Below are positions 1-6,822 of a stretch of 12,014 nucleotides of DNA, in pieces. Below the pieces are notes generated by a model. That model saw nothing but the letters and a program-made list of their open reading frames with translations. It made no database searches and had not been told where the DNA came from. Position numbers and translations under genes: made by a program. Source of the stretch: Candidatus Bathyarchaeota archaeon. Its GTDB lineage: Archaea; Thermoproteota; Bathyarchaeia; 40CM-2-53-6; RBG-13-38-9. The stretch spans positions 1 through 12,014 of the forward strand of contig JAPKYM010000325.1 in NCBI GenBank assembly GCA_026394315.1. Reading direction: 5' to 3'. How positions within the stretch are numbered: position 1 is the first letter of the stretch; each line of letters opens with the position of its first letter.

Positions 1-2238
1 GTTCAAGGAGTTGGCTTCAGACCGTTCGTCTACAGGCTTGCGTCAGCGAAGAAGTTGAAGGGCTTCGTTCAGAATCGCGGTGATGCGGGAGTACAGATAG
101 TTCTTGAAGGTGATTCACCCGACATCGAAAGTTTCGTTGCGGAACTCAGGTCAAAGAGGCTTCCACTTTCTGAGATACACGAGCTGAGAGTGAACTACAA
201 GGAAGTGAAAAGCGACTACACAACTTTCGAGATACGAGACAGTTTCAAGGGAGGAAACGAAAGAGGATCAACAATTCCGCCCGATATTTCAATATGCAAA
301 CATTGTCTTCGAGAGATGTATGATGTTGGGAATCGCCGTTACAGGTATTTCTTCATAACCTGCACTGACTGTGGACCAAGATATACACTGATTCGAAGTG
401 TCCCATATGACAGGATCAATACCAGTATGAACTCATTCCAAATGTGCAGCGACTGCAAGAAAGAGTACACTTCACAGGCAGACCGCCGTTTTCATTCCCA
501 GACAAATGCATGTCCAAAATGCGGTCCTAGACTTGTGATAGAAAACAATAGAGGCGAAATCCTCGAATGCACCGACCATACACTCGAGGCAGGGCGCCTC
601 CTCGACGAAGGAAACATACTGGCTATAAAAGGAAACGGGGGTTTTCATCTAGTCTGCTCAACCACTAATTCGGCTCCGTTGCATAGACTCAGGGCAGTCA
701 AAGAAAGAAAAGCCAAGCCTTTCGCGGTCATGGTTCAGGATCTTGAGAGCGCCAGAGACTTTGCAGAAATCAGCGAGTTTGAAGCCGAGATCTTGGAGTC
801 GCCCTCCAAACCCATCGTTCTGCTAAGGAAAAATGATCGATACTTTCTGTCTGAACTAGTTTCTCCTGGCCTTCATACCATAGGTGTAATGCTTCCTTAC
901 TCGGGACTCCACCATCTTCTATTCGATTCCACGAAGGAGCCTGCCCTGGTAATGACCAGTGCAAATCCGCCTAACGAGCCAATAATAATCGAAGACAGCG
1001 TCGCTGTCAGAAGATTGGGTAATGTCACGGACTACTTCCTCATCCACAGCAGACAGATAGAACAACGATGCGATGATACGGTTCTCAGGGCAATAGGCCG
1101 CACTCGAGCATTCGTCAGACGTTCACGTGGATATGCGCCAGCACCAATAGCCATAGGGCACATTTCGAAAAGGGATGTTCTTGCGCTCGGTGCGGAACTC
1201 AATGCAACTTGTTGCATTCTGATAGGTTCGCGCGCTTACCTATCACAACATATAGGTGATGTCGAAACACCTTCAACCTTGAGTTTTCTGGAAGAAGTTG
1301 TTCGACATCTGATAGGTCTCACTAAGGCTGAACCAAGGGCAATCGCATGTGATCTACATCCGAGGTTCAGTACAACTTTCTTGGGCAAGCGTCTAAGCGA
1401 TCAATGGGACATCCCGCTCGTTCAGGTGCAGCATCATCATGCTCACCTATCCAAGCTAATGTGCGAACACGGCGTTCGCGAAGCGGTAGGCGTAGTCTGC
1501 GACGGTTATGGCTACGGACCTGACGGATCGGCGTGGGGCGGAGAGGTTCTCTACTCAGACATAAGTACTTTCGAAAGGCTGGGTCATCTGCAGGAGCAAC
1601 CTATGGTCGGCGGCGATCTCGCAACAAAGTACCCTCTCAGAATGACCGCAGGAATGCTAAGCGATCCTGTTGATGCCAGAAAATTCCTTATGAAAAATGC
1701 GGATCATATCCCCCACGGCTCCTCGGAAATAGACATAATAATGAAGCAGCTAGAGTCCGGAAAGACACTTACTACCACAAGCAGCTGTGGCAGGGTTTTG
1801 GATGCAGTCTCATCTTTACTCGGACTCTGCTACGAAAGGACGTATGAGGGTGAGCCGGCGTTGAAACTTGAAGCCGCAGCTACTCAGGGAAAAGACATCC
1901 TCAGACTCGAGCCAAAGATTGTGAGGAACATCGTGGACACTAGCTATCTTGTCAGTCAAATATACGAGCATGTTGGCAAGACACGTGCCCAAGACTTGGC
2001 TCTCTCAGCTCAATCGTACCTTGCAAGATCACTTGCCGAACTGGCTCTCGAATGCGCATCAAGTAAGGGCATCTCAACTGTAGGATTCACTGGTGGGGTG
2101 GCATGCAACGATTACGTTTCGAGAACCATTAGGTCTATTGTTGAGGCGAGTGGGCTTACATTCCTGTCACACAACAGTGTCCCCCCAGGTGATGGTGGAA
2201 TATCGCTGGGTCAGGCGATCATTGCAGCAGAAAAGTGA
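1..2238 (+). CDS. hypF: HypF carbamoyltransferase, 5' end cut by window
   Basis: HypF makes carbamoyl-adenylate from carbamoyl phosphate and ATP and transfers the carbamoyl group to the C-terminal Cys of HypE, the source of the cyanide ligands of [NiFe]-hydrogenase. The frame is open from base 1, so the gene begins upstream; the TTG at 55 is not a credible start because the acylphosphatase motif VQGVGFRPFVYRLA lies before it (residues 1-14 of the 745 visible). Next come two zinc motifs CX2CX18CX2C (Cys 99/102/121/124 and 149/152/171/174), a YrdC-like domain with KERKAKPF near 234, and a Kae1-like domain with HHHAH, DGYGYGPDGSAWGGE and GFTGGVACND. E. coli HypF is about 750 residues, so only some 10-15 N-terminal residues are missing. 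It stops 188 bases before hypC in a same-strand hyp cluster. Identity is certain. Confidence 0.97.
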   Translation, partial: VQGVGFRPFVYRLASAKKLKGFVQNRGDAGVQIVLEGDSPDIESFVAELRSKRLPLSEIHELRVNYKEVKSDYTTFEIRDSFKGGNERGSTIPPDISICKHCLREMYDVGNRRYRYFFITCTDCGPRYTLIRSVPYDRINTSMNSFQMCSDCKKEYTSQADRRFHSQTNACPKCGPRLVIENNRGEILECTDHTLEAGRLLDEGNILAIKGNGGFHLVCSTTNSAPLHRLRAVKERKAKPFAVMVQDLESARDFAEISEFEAEILESPSKPIVLLRKNDRYFLSELVSPGLHTIGVMLPYSGLHHLLFDSTKEPALVMTSANPPNEPIIIEDSVAVRRLGNVTDYFLIHSRQIEQRCDDTVLRAIGRTRAFVRRSRGYAPAPIAIGHISKRDVLALGAELNATCCILIGSRAYLSQHIGDVETPSTLSFLEEVVRHLIGLTKAEPRAIACDLHPRFSTTFLGKRLSDQWDIPLVQVQHHHAHLSKLMCEHGVREAVGVVCDGYGYGPDGSAWGGEVLYSDISTFERLGHLQEQPMVGGDLATKYPLRMTAGMLSDPVDARKFLMKNADHIPHGSSEIDIIMKQLESGKTLTTTSSCGRVLDAVSSLLGLCYERTYEGEPALKLEAAATQGKDILRLEPKIVRNIVDTSYLVSQIYEHVGKTRAQDLALSAQSYLARSLAELALECASSKGISTVGFTGGVACNDYVSRTIRSIVEASGLTFLSHNSVPPGDGGISLGQAIIAAEK

Positions 2239-2289
2239 CCAGAGAAGTAGACCGCGTCTAGAAATCGAGCCAAGTTTCTGAGGAGTTTA

Positions 2290-2307
2290 GAACGATTTAT
2301 ATCGTTC
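2290..2307 (+). promoter_or_regulatory. Putative TATA-box promoter of the hypCBAD operon inside an inverted repeat
   Basis: GAACGAT-TTAT-ATCGTTC is a perfect 7-base inverted repeat with a 4-base spacer. The AT-rich centre, TTTATATC at 2296-2303, resembles an archaeal TATA box. A start site about 25 bases downstream would lie near 2325 and give a leader of roughly 100 bases before hypC. The leader contains a 7-codon ORF (2332-2355). The overlap of a symmetric site with the TATA element suggests a repressor operator, but that is inference; no regulator is encoded nearby. Confidence 0.45.
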
Positions 2308-2426
2308 GAAAAGATCACACCTGCAACAGACATGTATGCGTCGCCTACGGACTAAGTCAGTTGGCGTAACGAAGCTCAATGGCTTCTGAGCCCAAGAACA
2401 GACCAGAAACGAGTGCGTTTTCAGAA

Positions 2427-2645
2427 ATGTGCTTGGCAATACCTGGCAAAATCACAGAAATCAATAACAACTTAGCCTGTGTTGACTTCGGTGATGGTAC
2501 CAAAAGAGAAGTTGACGTATCCCTTGTAGACGCCAGAGTGGGACAATACATATTGGTCCATGCCGGATTCGCAATCGAGATTCTGGACGAAGATACCGCC
2601 AAGGAAACCCTGAGATTATGGGATGAGATTTTGAATATGAGATGA
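2427..2645 (+). CDS. hypC: HypC/HybG/HupF hydrogenase maturation chaperone
   Basis: HypC is a small chaperone that, with HypD, carries the Fe(CN)2CO group and delivers it to the hydrogenase large subunit. The 72-residue protein opens with MCLAIPGKI, the family signature; Cys2 is the essential residue and becomes N-terminal after removal of Met. This decides the start: the in-frame ATG at 2379 would add 16 residues and bury that Cys, so the ATG at 2427 is chosen even though no clear Shine-Dalgarno site precedes it. The length is close to the usual 75-90 residues. It is the first gene of a same-strand run hypC-hypB-hypA-hypD, 55 bases ahead of hypB. Confidence 0.95.
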   Translation: MCLAIPGKITEINNNLACVDFGDGTKREVDVSLVDARVGQYILVHAGFAIEILDEDTAKETLRLWDEILNMR

Positions 2646-2700
2646 TCACCGTTTCGGCGGCGCTTGCAAAAAGTCACGATAACCCGACAGCGTGAACCTT

Positions 2701-3390
2701 ATGGCAAAACTGGTCAAACATGATGAGGGAGAAGTATTCGACATAGAGTTGGAAGAGAATATCCTGAAGGCCAACGAAGATGCGGCGGCCAAGAACCGCG
2801 AGCTTCTGAGAAAACACGGTATCAAAGCCATAGACATAATGGGTTCCATAGGCTCAGGAAAGACCAGTCTGATCGAACTCCTAGTCCAGAAGCTTAAGGG
2901 CAAATACAGAATTGCAGTCTTCAACGGGGATCTCACAACAACCATCGATGCTGACAGAGTCGCCAGACATGGAGTCGAAGTTGTCCAAATCAACACTGGC
3001 AAAGAGTGCCATCTAGATGCGAATCTGATCGCAAAAGCCCTTGATGGAACGAACCTTGACAAGCTAGATCTGATCATAATAGAGAATGTGGGCAATCTCA
3101 TATGCCCCGGAGAGTTCAGGCTGGGTGCTGACGAGAGGCTTGTTGTAATAAGCGTAACAGAAGGCCCATACATGGTACTGAAACACCCGTTCATCTTCAT
3201 GGAGGCAGATGTCGTAGTCATCAACAAGATCGACCTGTCCCAAGCTATGGGAGTCGAATTTGAAAAACTGAGAAACGACGTCAACAAAGTGAATGCAAAG
3301 GCAAAAGTAGTTGGCACAAGCTGCAGGACCGGCACAGGCATAAGCGAAGTCGTTGAAGCTCTTCAAATCGATAATCTGAGAAGACAATAA
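2701..3390 (+). CDS. hypB: HypB GTPase, nickel insertion accessory protein
   Basis: HypB is a SIMIBI-class GTPase that works with HypA to load nickel into the [NiFe]-hydrogenase large subunit. From the ATG at 2701 it has 229 residues: Walker A GSIGSGKT at 48-55, the metal-binding GKECHLDA (Cys103, His104), ENVGNLICP with Cys135, and the base-recognition NKID at 175-178. The histidine-rich N-terminus found in some bacterial HypB proteins is absent, as in many archaeal forms. A GTG three codons upstream (2692) is an alternative start; the ATG is preferred because GTGA at 2692-2695 can serve as a weak Shine-Dalgarno site 5 bases before it. hypA begins 17 bases after the stop. Confidence 0.96.
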   Translation: MAKLVKHDEGEVFDIELEENILKANEDAAAKNRELLRKHGIKAIDIMGSIGSGKTSLIELLVQKLKGKYRIAVFNGDLTTTIDADRVARHGVEVVQINTGKECHLDANLIAKALDGTNLDKLDLIIIENVGNLICPGEFRLGADERLVVISVTEGPYMVLKHPFIFMEADVVVINKIDLSQAMGVEFEKLRNDVNKVNAKAKVVGTSCRTGTGISEVVEALQIDNLRRQ

Positions 3391-3407
3391 GATGCAGGCC
3401 CACCTCA

Positions 3408-3779
3408 ATGCACGAGCTCTCAATGGCAAACAGCATAATTGAAACAGTACTTAACGAAGCCAAGAAGAGAAACGCCAAGTCAGTACTTGAAGTCAATCTG
3501 GTTGTTGGCAAGTTTGCTATGTTGGGTACCGAACAGCTACGGTACTGCTACGGACTACTAGTGAAGGGCACCCCTCTTGAGAAATCCAAGCTTCGAATAG
3601 AGGGAGAAGAAGGTAGGGTTCGCTGCGAAGCCTGCAACTTCGAAGGACCGATTCATCTTGAGCAAGAACCTGAGTACCACATAATGTATCCGACTCTTCA
3701 ATGTCCAAAGTGCGGCGGTACAGTTGAAATGGTGGGGGGCCGAAATTGCTTCATAAAATCCGTCAAGCTGAGGGCCTGA
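3408..3779 (+). CDS. hypA: HypA nickel metallochaperone
   Basis: HypA binds nickel and passes it, with HypB, to the hydrogenase large subunit. The 123-residue product begins MHEL; His2 and the N-terminal amine are the known nickel ligands, which fixes the start at 3408. A zinc site is formed by two CX2C pairs, Cys73/Cys76 and Cys99/Cys102. The 22 residues between the pairs are somewhat more than in typical bacterial HypA (about 113-118 residues in all). It ends three bases before hypD, a spacing that implies cotranscription and coupled translation. Confidence 0.96.
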   Translation: MHELSMANSIIETVLNEAKKRNAKSVLEVNLVVGKFAMLGTEQLRYCYGLLVKGTPLEKSKLRIEGEEGRVRCEACNFEGPIHLEQEPEYHIMYPTLQCPKCGGTVEMVGGRNCFIKSVKLRA

Positions 3780-3782
3780 TTT

Positions 3783-4868
3783 ATGATGCTCCGATTCAGA
3801 GACAAATCCTCGGCAGACAAGATCATCAACCGCCTAGCTCAGATGAAACTGGATATGACATTGATGCATGTCTGCGGAACTCATCAAGACACAATAATCA
3901 GATATGGTCTGGACAACTTACTCGAAGAAGTCGGCATAGACATAAGGCAGGGCCCAGGATGCCCAGTCTGTGTAACCACCACCGCCGAGATTGAGCTTGC
4001 AAGGACACTCGCCAAAAGGGGCAAAATAGTAGTCACATACGGTGACATGCTCAGGGTACCAGCGGCCTCCGGCTCACTGCAGGACGCCAGATCTGAAGGG
4101 GCCAAAGTGAGAATTGTATACAGCATAACTGACGCAGTCAAACTAGCCAAGCAGACGGAGGACGAAGTAGTCTTTGTTGCAATAGGCTTTGAGACAACTG
4201 CCCCAAGCACTGCAATAACAGTACTCAGTAACCCGCCTAGTAACTTCTCTGTACTAAGTTGTCACAGGTATCTTCCGCCTGCACTGGAAGCCCTCCTGAG
4301 CATGGGTGAACTCAAAATCCAAGGCATAATAGAACCAGGTCATGTGAGCGCCATAATAGGAACAAAACCCTACCAGAAGATCTCTGAGAAATATCGTCTT
4401 CCACAAGTGGTAGCTGGGTTCGAGCCCCTTGACGTTTTGATGGCCGTCTACATGATAGCTAGGCAAATTCTCAGTTCCAAGCACGTCGTTGAGAACGAAT
4501 ACAGAAGAACGGTCAGAGAAGAAGGCAACAAAAGAGCACTTGAGGTACTGTCAATAGTTTTCGAACCTAAAGAGTCTAGATGGCGAGGCTTTCCAACAAT
4601 TCCTGACTCCAAGATGCAACTAAAGGATGAGTTTGATTCTTTCGACGCAGAGAAGAAGCACGCTGACGATCTTAGAGAAGTAAGCGAGGTTCAGTTCCCA
4701 GAACCTGAGGGATGTGGATGTGACCGAGTACTAAGAGGGCTAATGGACCCGCAGGAATGCCAACTATTCGGCAAGGCCTGCACTCCCTCCAGCCCAATAG
4801 GGCCCTGCATGGTCTCCATGGAGGGATCATGTAACATTGAGTTCAAGTACCGAAGGACTAATCGGTGA
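3783..4868 (+). CDS. hypD: HypD iron-sulfur scaffold for Fe(CN)2CO assembly
   Basis: HypD, complexed with HypC, is the scaffold on which the Fe(CN)2CO unit of [NiFe]-hydrogenase is built. The 361 residues show the conserved Cys motifs in order: HVCGTHQ (Cys31), GPGCPVC (Cys60 and Cys63), GFETTAP, GFEPLDVL, and the C-terminal [4Fe-4S] region with cysteines at 311, 313, 326, 333, 342 and 350 (PEGCGCDRVL and GPCMVSMEGSC). Length matches the family (about 350-380). Two ATG codons are adjacent (3783 and 3786); the first is used. It is the last gene of the plus-strand hyp cluster; the expected neighbour hypE is on the other strand beyond the nitroreductase gene. Confidence 0.97.
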   Translation: MMLRFRDKSSADKIINRLAQMKLDMTLMHVCGTHQDTIIRYGLDNLLEEVGIDIRQGPGCPVCVTTTAEIELARTLAKRGKIVVTYGDMLRVPAASGSLQDARSEGAKVRIVYSITDAVKLAKQTEDEVVFVAIGFETTAPSTAITVLSNPPSNFSVLSCHRYLPPALEALLSMGELKIQGIIEPGHVSAIIGTKPYQKISEKYRLPQVVAGFEPLDVLMAVYMIARQILSSKHVVENEYRRTVREEGNKRALEVLSIVFEPKESRWRGFPTIPDSKMQLKDEFDSFDAEKKHADDLREVSEVQFPEPEGCGCDRVLRGLMDPQECQLFGKACTPSSPIGPCMVSMEGSCNIEFKYRRTNR

Positions 4869-4881
4869 ACGTGAGAATCGG

Positions 4882-4895
4882 CAATTCTTAAATTG
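4882..4895 (+). promoter_or_regulatory. Possible TATA element for the nitroreductase gene
   Basis: CAATT-CTTA-AATTG holds the only AT-rich element between hypD and the next start codon. Its centre is about 38 bases before the TTG at 4927, which would give transcription starting about 10-15 bases before the codon and a short leader. The sequence is also a 5-base inverted repeat, which AT-rich boxes often show by chance. Confidence 0.3.
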
Positions 4896-4926
4896 TTGAA
4901 AGCGAATCTGGAAACGGCGATTTGAC

Positions 4927-5421
4927 TTGGATGCTTTAGAAGCATTACGCAACAGAAGAAGCGTTAGACGATATAAACCAACTCCTGTTCCAAGAGATAT
5001 GATAGAAAAGATCGTGGATGCTGCAAGATTGGCTGCATCAGCTGTAAATGTTCAGCCATGGGAATTCGTAGCGATTACGGATCCAGATATGCGAAAAAGA
5101 ATCGCTGATGCAACAGACCATGGTAAGTTCATTGCTGAAGCACCGCTATGCATCGCGGTGTTCTGCAAGGACACAAAGTACTATCTTGAGGATGGCAGCG
5201 CCGCCGCCCAGAATATTCTGGTTGCCGCAACGGCTCTAGGTCTGGGAAGTTGTTGGGTCGCGGGCGATAAGAAAGCATATTCTGACAACATACGGCAGCA
5301 TCTTGCAGTCCCAACAGGTCACAAACTAATTGCGCTGGTTCCGATAGGATACTCAGATGAACCAGAGAAGACCAGAACCAAAAGGGAGCTGGGACAGGTA
5401 TTGCACTATGAGAAATTCTGA
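4927..5421 (+). CDS. Nitroreductase-family FMN flavoprotein
   Basis: A 164-residue member of the FMN-dependent nitroreductase family; such proteins use NAD(P)H to reduce a range of substrates, and the substrate here cannot be told. The N-terminal FMN phosphate motif RNRRSVRRY is at 8-16, followed by AASAVNVQPWEF (37-47), DGSAAAQNIL and ATALGLGSCWVAG, all typical. The start must be the TTG at 4927: the only other in-frame codons before the upstream stop at 4897 are not starts, and the ATG at 4931 is out of frame. It is at the short end of the family (commonly 165-200), but both ends are present. It lies 58 bases after hypD and faces hypE; a role in hydrogenase maturation is not implied. Confidence 0.9.
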   Translation: MDALEALRNRRSVRRYKPTPVPRDMIEKIVDAARLAASAVNVQPWEFVAITDPDMRKRIADATDHGKFIAEAPLCIAVFCKDTKYYLEDGSAAAQNILVAATALGLGSCWVAGDKKAYSDNIRQHLAVPTGHKLIALVPIGYSDEPEKTRTKRELGQVLHYEKF

Positions 5422-5471
5422 CACAACCTGGTTACGCGTGCGCGCACTTCTGCAATGAGGAATCTTTGGGG

Positions 5472-5485
5472 AAAAGTCTTTTTTC
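5472..5485 (+). terminator. Possible T-rich terminator of the nitroreductase gene
   Basis: AAAAG-T-CTTTT is followed directly by more T, giving a six-T run at 5479-5484. It lies 50-60 bases after the nitroreductase stop. Archaeal termination often needs only a T-run in the nontemplate strand. Weak, position-based call. Confidence 0.3.
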
Positions 5486-5532
5486 AGAAGCTCAATAACC
5501 CATCCGGGACGAGCCACATCTCGAGCATCTCG

Positions 5533-5567
5533 CTTCAGCAATTGACTTGAAGCCGCAGCTGCTGAAG
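5533..5567 (-). terminator. Hairpin immediately after hypE, possible terminator
   Basis: On the hypE strand CTTCAGCA and TGCTGAAG form a perfect 8-base inverted repeat around a 19-base loop, beginning 2 bases after the hypE stop codon. Within the loop a further GGCT/AGTC stem (one G-U pair) can form around TCA. No T-run follows directly. It may end or stabilise the hypE transcript. Confidence 0.4.
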
Positions 5568-5569
5568 AA

Positions 5570-6616
5570 CTAGCAAATTCTGGGCACAGGATCCCCTACG
5601 GGTGGCAGAACGATCCGCTTGCCTCCGACTGCGGTCTGAAGAACTACTTGAGAGAATTCACTGGAGGCTTCGCCAATAATCTCGGCGTTCTTTCCAAGTT
5701 CTGACAGTTTCAATTCCTTCAGTATCTCTTCCGCTTTCTGAGGAATGGCCGCCACTACCAGTTTCCCCTCGTTTCAGATTTCTAAGGGGTCTAAGCCCAG
5801 CATCTCACAGGCCACCTGTACGCCTCGCTTGACGGGAATAGACTCCTCAGAAACCGATATTCCAACGCGTGATTTTTCACTCCACTCGTTCAGAGTATTA
5901 GCCAGGCCGCCTCTCGTGGGATCTTTCATCTTTAAGATTCCGCCCACGTGTAGGAGATCCTTCACAAGCCTATTCAACGGTGCGACGTCTGATTTGATAT
6001 CCGTTTCGAAACCATAACCCTCTCGAGAAGAAAGCACCGCTATGCCATGATCCCCCATTGTTCCCGAGACGATTATTTTGTCTCCTGGAGACAGGTTCGA
6101 ATCAAGAAGCCACTTGGGACTGAAATCTCTATACCTTCTTATTTCCTCTATGTTCCTGTCGAGCTCTGGGCTTCGTTTGCCAATTCCTGATGTGTTTATC
6201 ACGAACTTGTCCAGAGCACCTTTTTCCATGACTTTGGTATCGCCCGTGATAACGTAGACTCCAGCTTCTTTACATGCCTCACTCATACTCTTGAGAATAA
6301 GTTCAAGATCATCAAGCGCAAAGCCTTCTTCGATTATGAAACCCGATGACAAGGCTAGTGGTTCGGCTCCCATGACGGCTATGTCATTGACCGTTCCCGT
6401 GATTGATAATCTCCCGATGTCGCCTCCAGGAAAGAAGAGAGGTTTCACCGTGTGTGAATCAGATTTCAGCACTATTCCATCAATTACGGCGGAATCGTCG
6501 AGAGCCTCCAGGGGCACCTCAGCACCGCTTCCTCCCAAGTACTTCACTATGTAGTCCTTGATGAGGCCCTGCATCACGGCTCCCCCTCCACCGTGAGTCA
6601 TGCTGATCTTGTTCAT
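5570..6616 (-). CDS. hypE: HypE carbamoyl dehydratase, interrupted by one in-frame TGA
   Basis: HypE dehydrates the S-carbamoyl group on its C-terminal Cys to a thiocyanate, the donor of the hydrogenase CN ligands. From the ATG at 6616 the frame has 348 codons, the usual HypE length: HGGGG near the N-terminus, LDDSAVIDG, SITGTVNDIAVMGAEP, ITGDTKVM, SGTMGDHG, DPTRGGLA, and a final PRIC with the catalytic Cys. One TGA (5774-5776) falls after LGLDPLEI and before NEGKLVVAAIP, where the family usually has ANEG. No frameshift accompanies it and the tail after it is well conserved in form. Stopping at TGA would remove about 67 residues and the essential Cys. An alternative start is TTG at 6640. It may be a sequencing error, a fresh nonsense mutation, or recoding. 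Confidence 0.9.
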
Positions 6617-6716
6617 GGCCGAATATCGCTCGACTAGCAACTCTTGAGTTCCAGCTGGTAAAGATTTGCCCAGATCGGGCTCGTGAAGACTAATTCATTT
6701 GGTGGGGTCGGCGGGA

Positions 6717-6734
6717 CTTTCATGACAAAGTCAA
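6717..6734 (-). other. Predicted T-loop intron at position 59/60 of tRNA-Pro
   Basis: Splicing restores the T-loop TTCAAAT. The splice motif is textbook: exon TTCA (6740-6737) pairs with intron TGAA (6722-6719), 3-base bulges AAT and AGT flank it, the T-stem GGG/CCC lies outside, and inside TGAC pairs with GTCA around a TTT loop. A shift by one base gives the same product because T occurs at both ends. Confidence 0.85.
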
Positions 6735-6756
6735 TTTGAACCCGCGACCGCCAGCG

Positions 6757-6768
6757 TTCTGGGTAGCT
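6757..6768 (-). other. Predicted canonical 37/38 intron of tRNA-Pro, 12 bases
   Basis: CTGG (6774-6771, including the anticodon) pairs with CCAG (6762-6759), flanked by 3-base bulges GGA and AAC and by the reassembled anticodon stem. The cuts fall at the canonical 37/38 position and leave the loop CTGGGGC. A one-base shift (6767-6756) would leave CTGGGGA instead. It is near the minimum size for an archaeal tRNA intron. Confidence 0.7.
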
Positions 6769-6775
6769 CCCCAGG

Positions 6776-6794
6776 TTCACCGTACATCATGGCT
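6776..6794 (-). other. Predicted intron at position 30/31 (anticodon stem) of tRNA-Pro
   Basis: Nineteen bases between G30 and C31. The boundaries were set from the anticodon stem (CCAG + C against GCTGG) and agree with an independent splice-site test: exon TACC (6800-6797) pairs with intron GGTG (6781-6778), leaving 3-base bulges AGA and AAC that are cut after their second base. The inner helix is weak. Confidence 0.75.
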
Positions 6795-6803
6795 CTGGTA
6801 TCC

Positions 6804-6822
6804 TCTTGGCGGTTTGACCCAA
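6804..6822 (-). other. Predicted D-loop intron of tRNA-Pro
   Basis: TTGG in the 5' exon pairs with CCAA at the intron 3' end (central helix), and an inner TGG/CCG stem with a 6-base loop follows. Strict bulge-helix-bulge rules put the cuts at 6823/6822 and 6804/6803 (19 bases), which would leave C where tRNAs have A21. A cut one base earlier (after 6805) keeps A21 and gives 18 bases. The 3' boundary is therefore uncertain by one base. Confidence 0.7.

Noticed and set aside
5438..5447. GTGCGCGCAC palindrome after the nitroreductase gene
   Set aside because: It is self-complementary without a loop and not followed by a T-run; probably chance.
5353..5541. Open frame on the minus strand downstream of hypE, beginning LLKRDARDVARPGWVIELL
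   Set aside because: It runs into the nitroreductase gene antisense, has no recognisable family and no start signal. It may be a fragment, but I cannot support it.
5533..5567. A true archaeal SECIS element after hypE
   Set aside because: The hairpin lacks the GAA and opposing A of the known internal loop, so I list it only as a hairpin.
5770..5780. Frameshift as the cause of the hypE break
   Set aside because: The codons before and after the TGA are in the same frame on the minus strand, so the break is a stop codon only.
6719..6746. A chance T-arm-like sequence rather than a tRNA
   Set aside because: The acceptor stem, CCA, D-stem, anticodon arm and splice motifs all fit in the right order, which chance does not explain.
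6785..6795. Reading the tRNA as CAT (Met/Ile) or GAT (Ile) from the triplets in the anticodon region
   Set aside because: These readings place C at position 33 or leave no closed 5-bp stem, and both triplets lie within the 30/31 intron.
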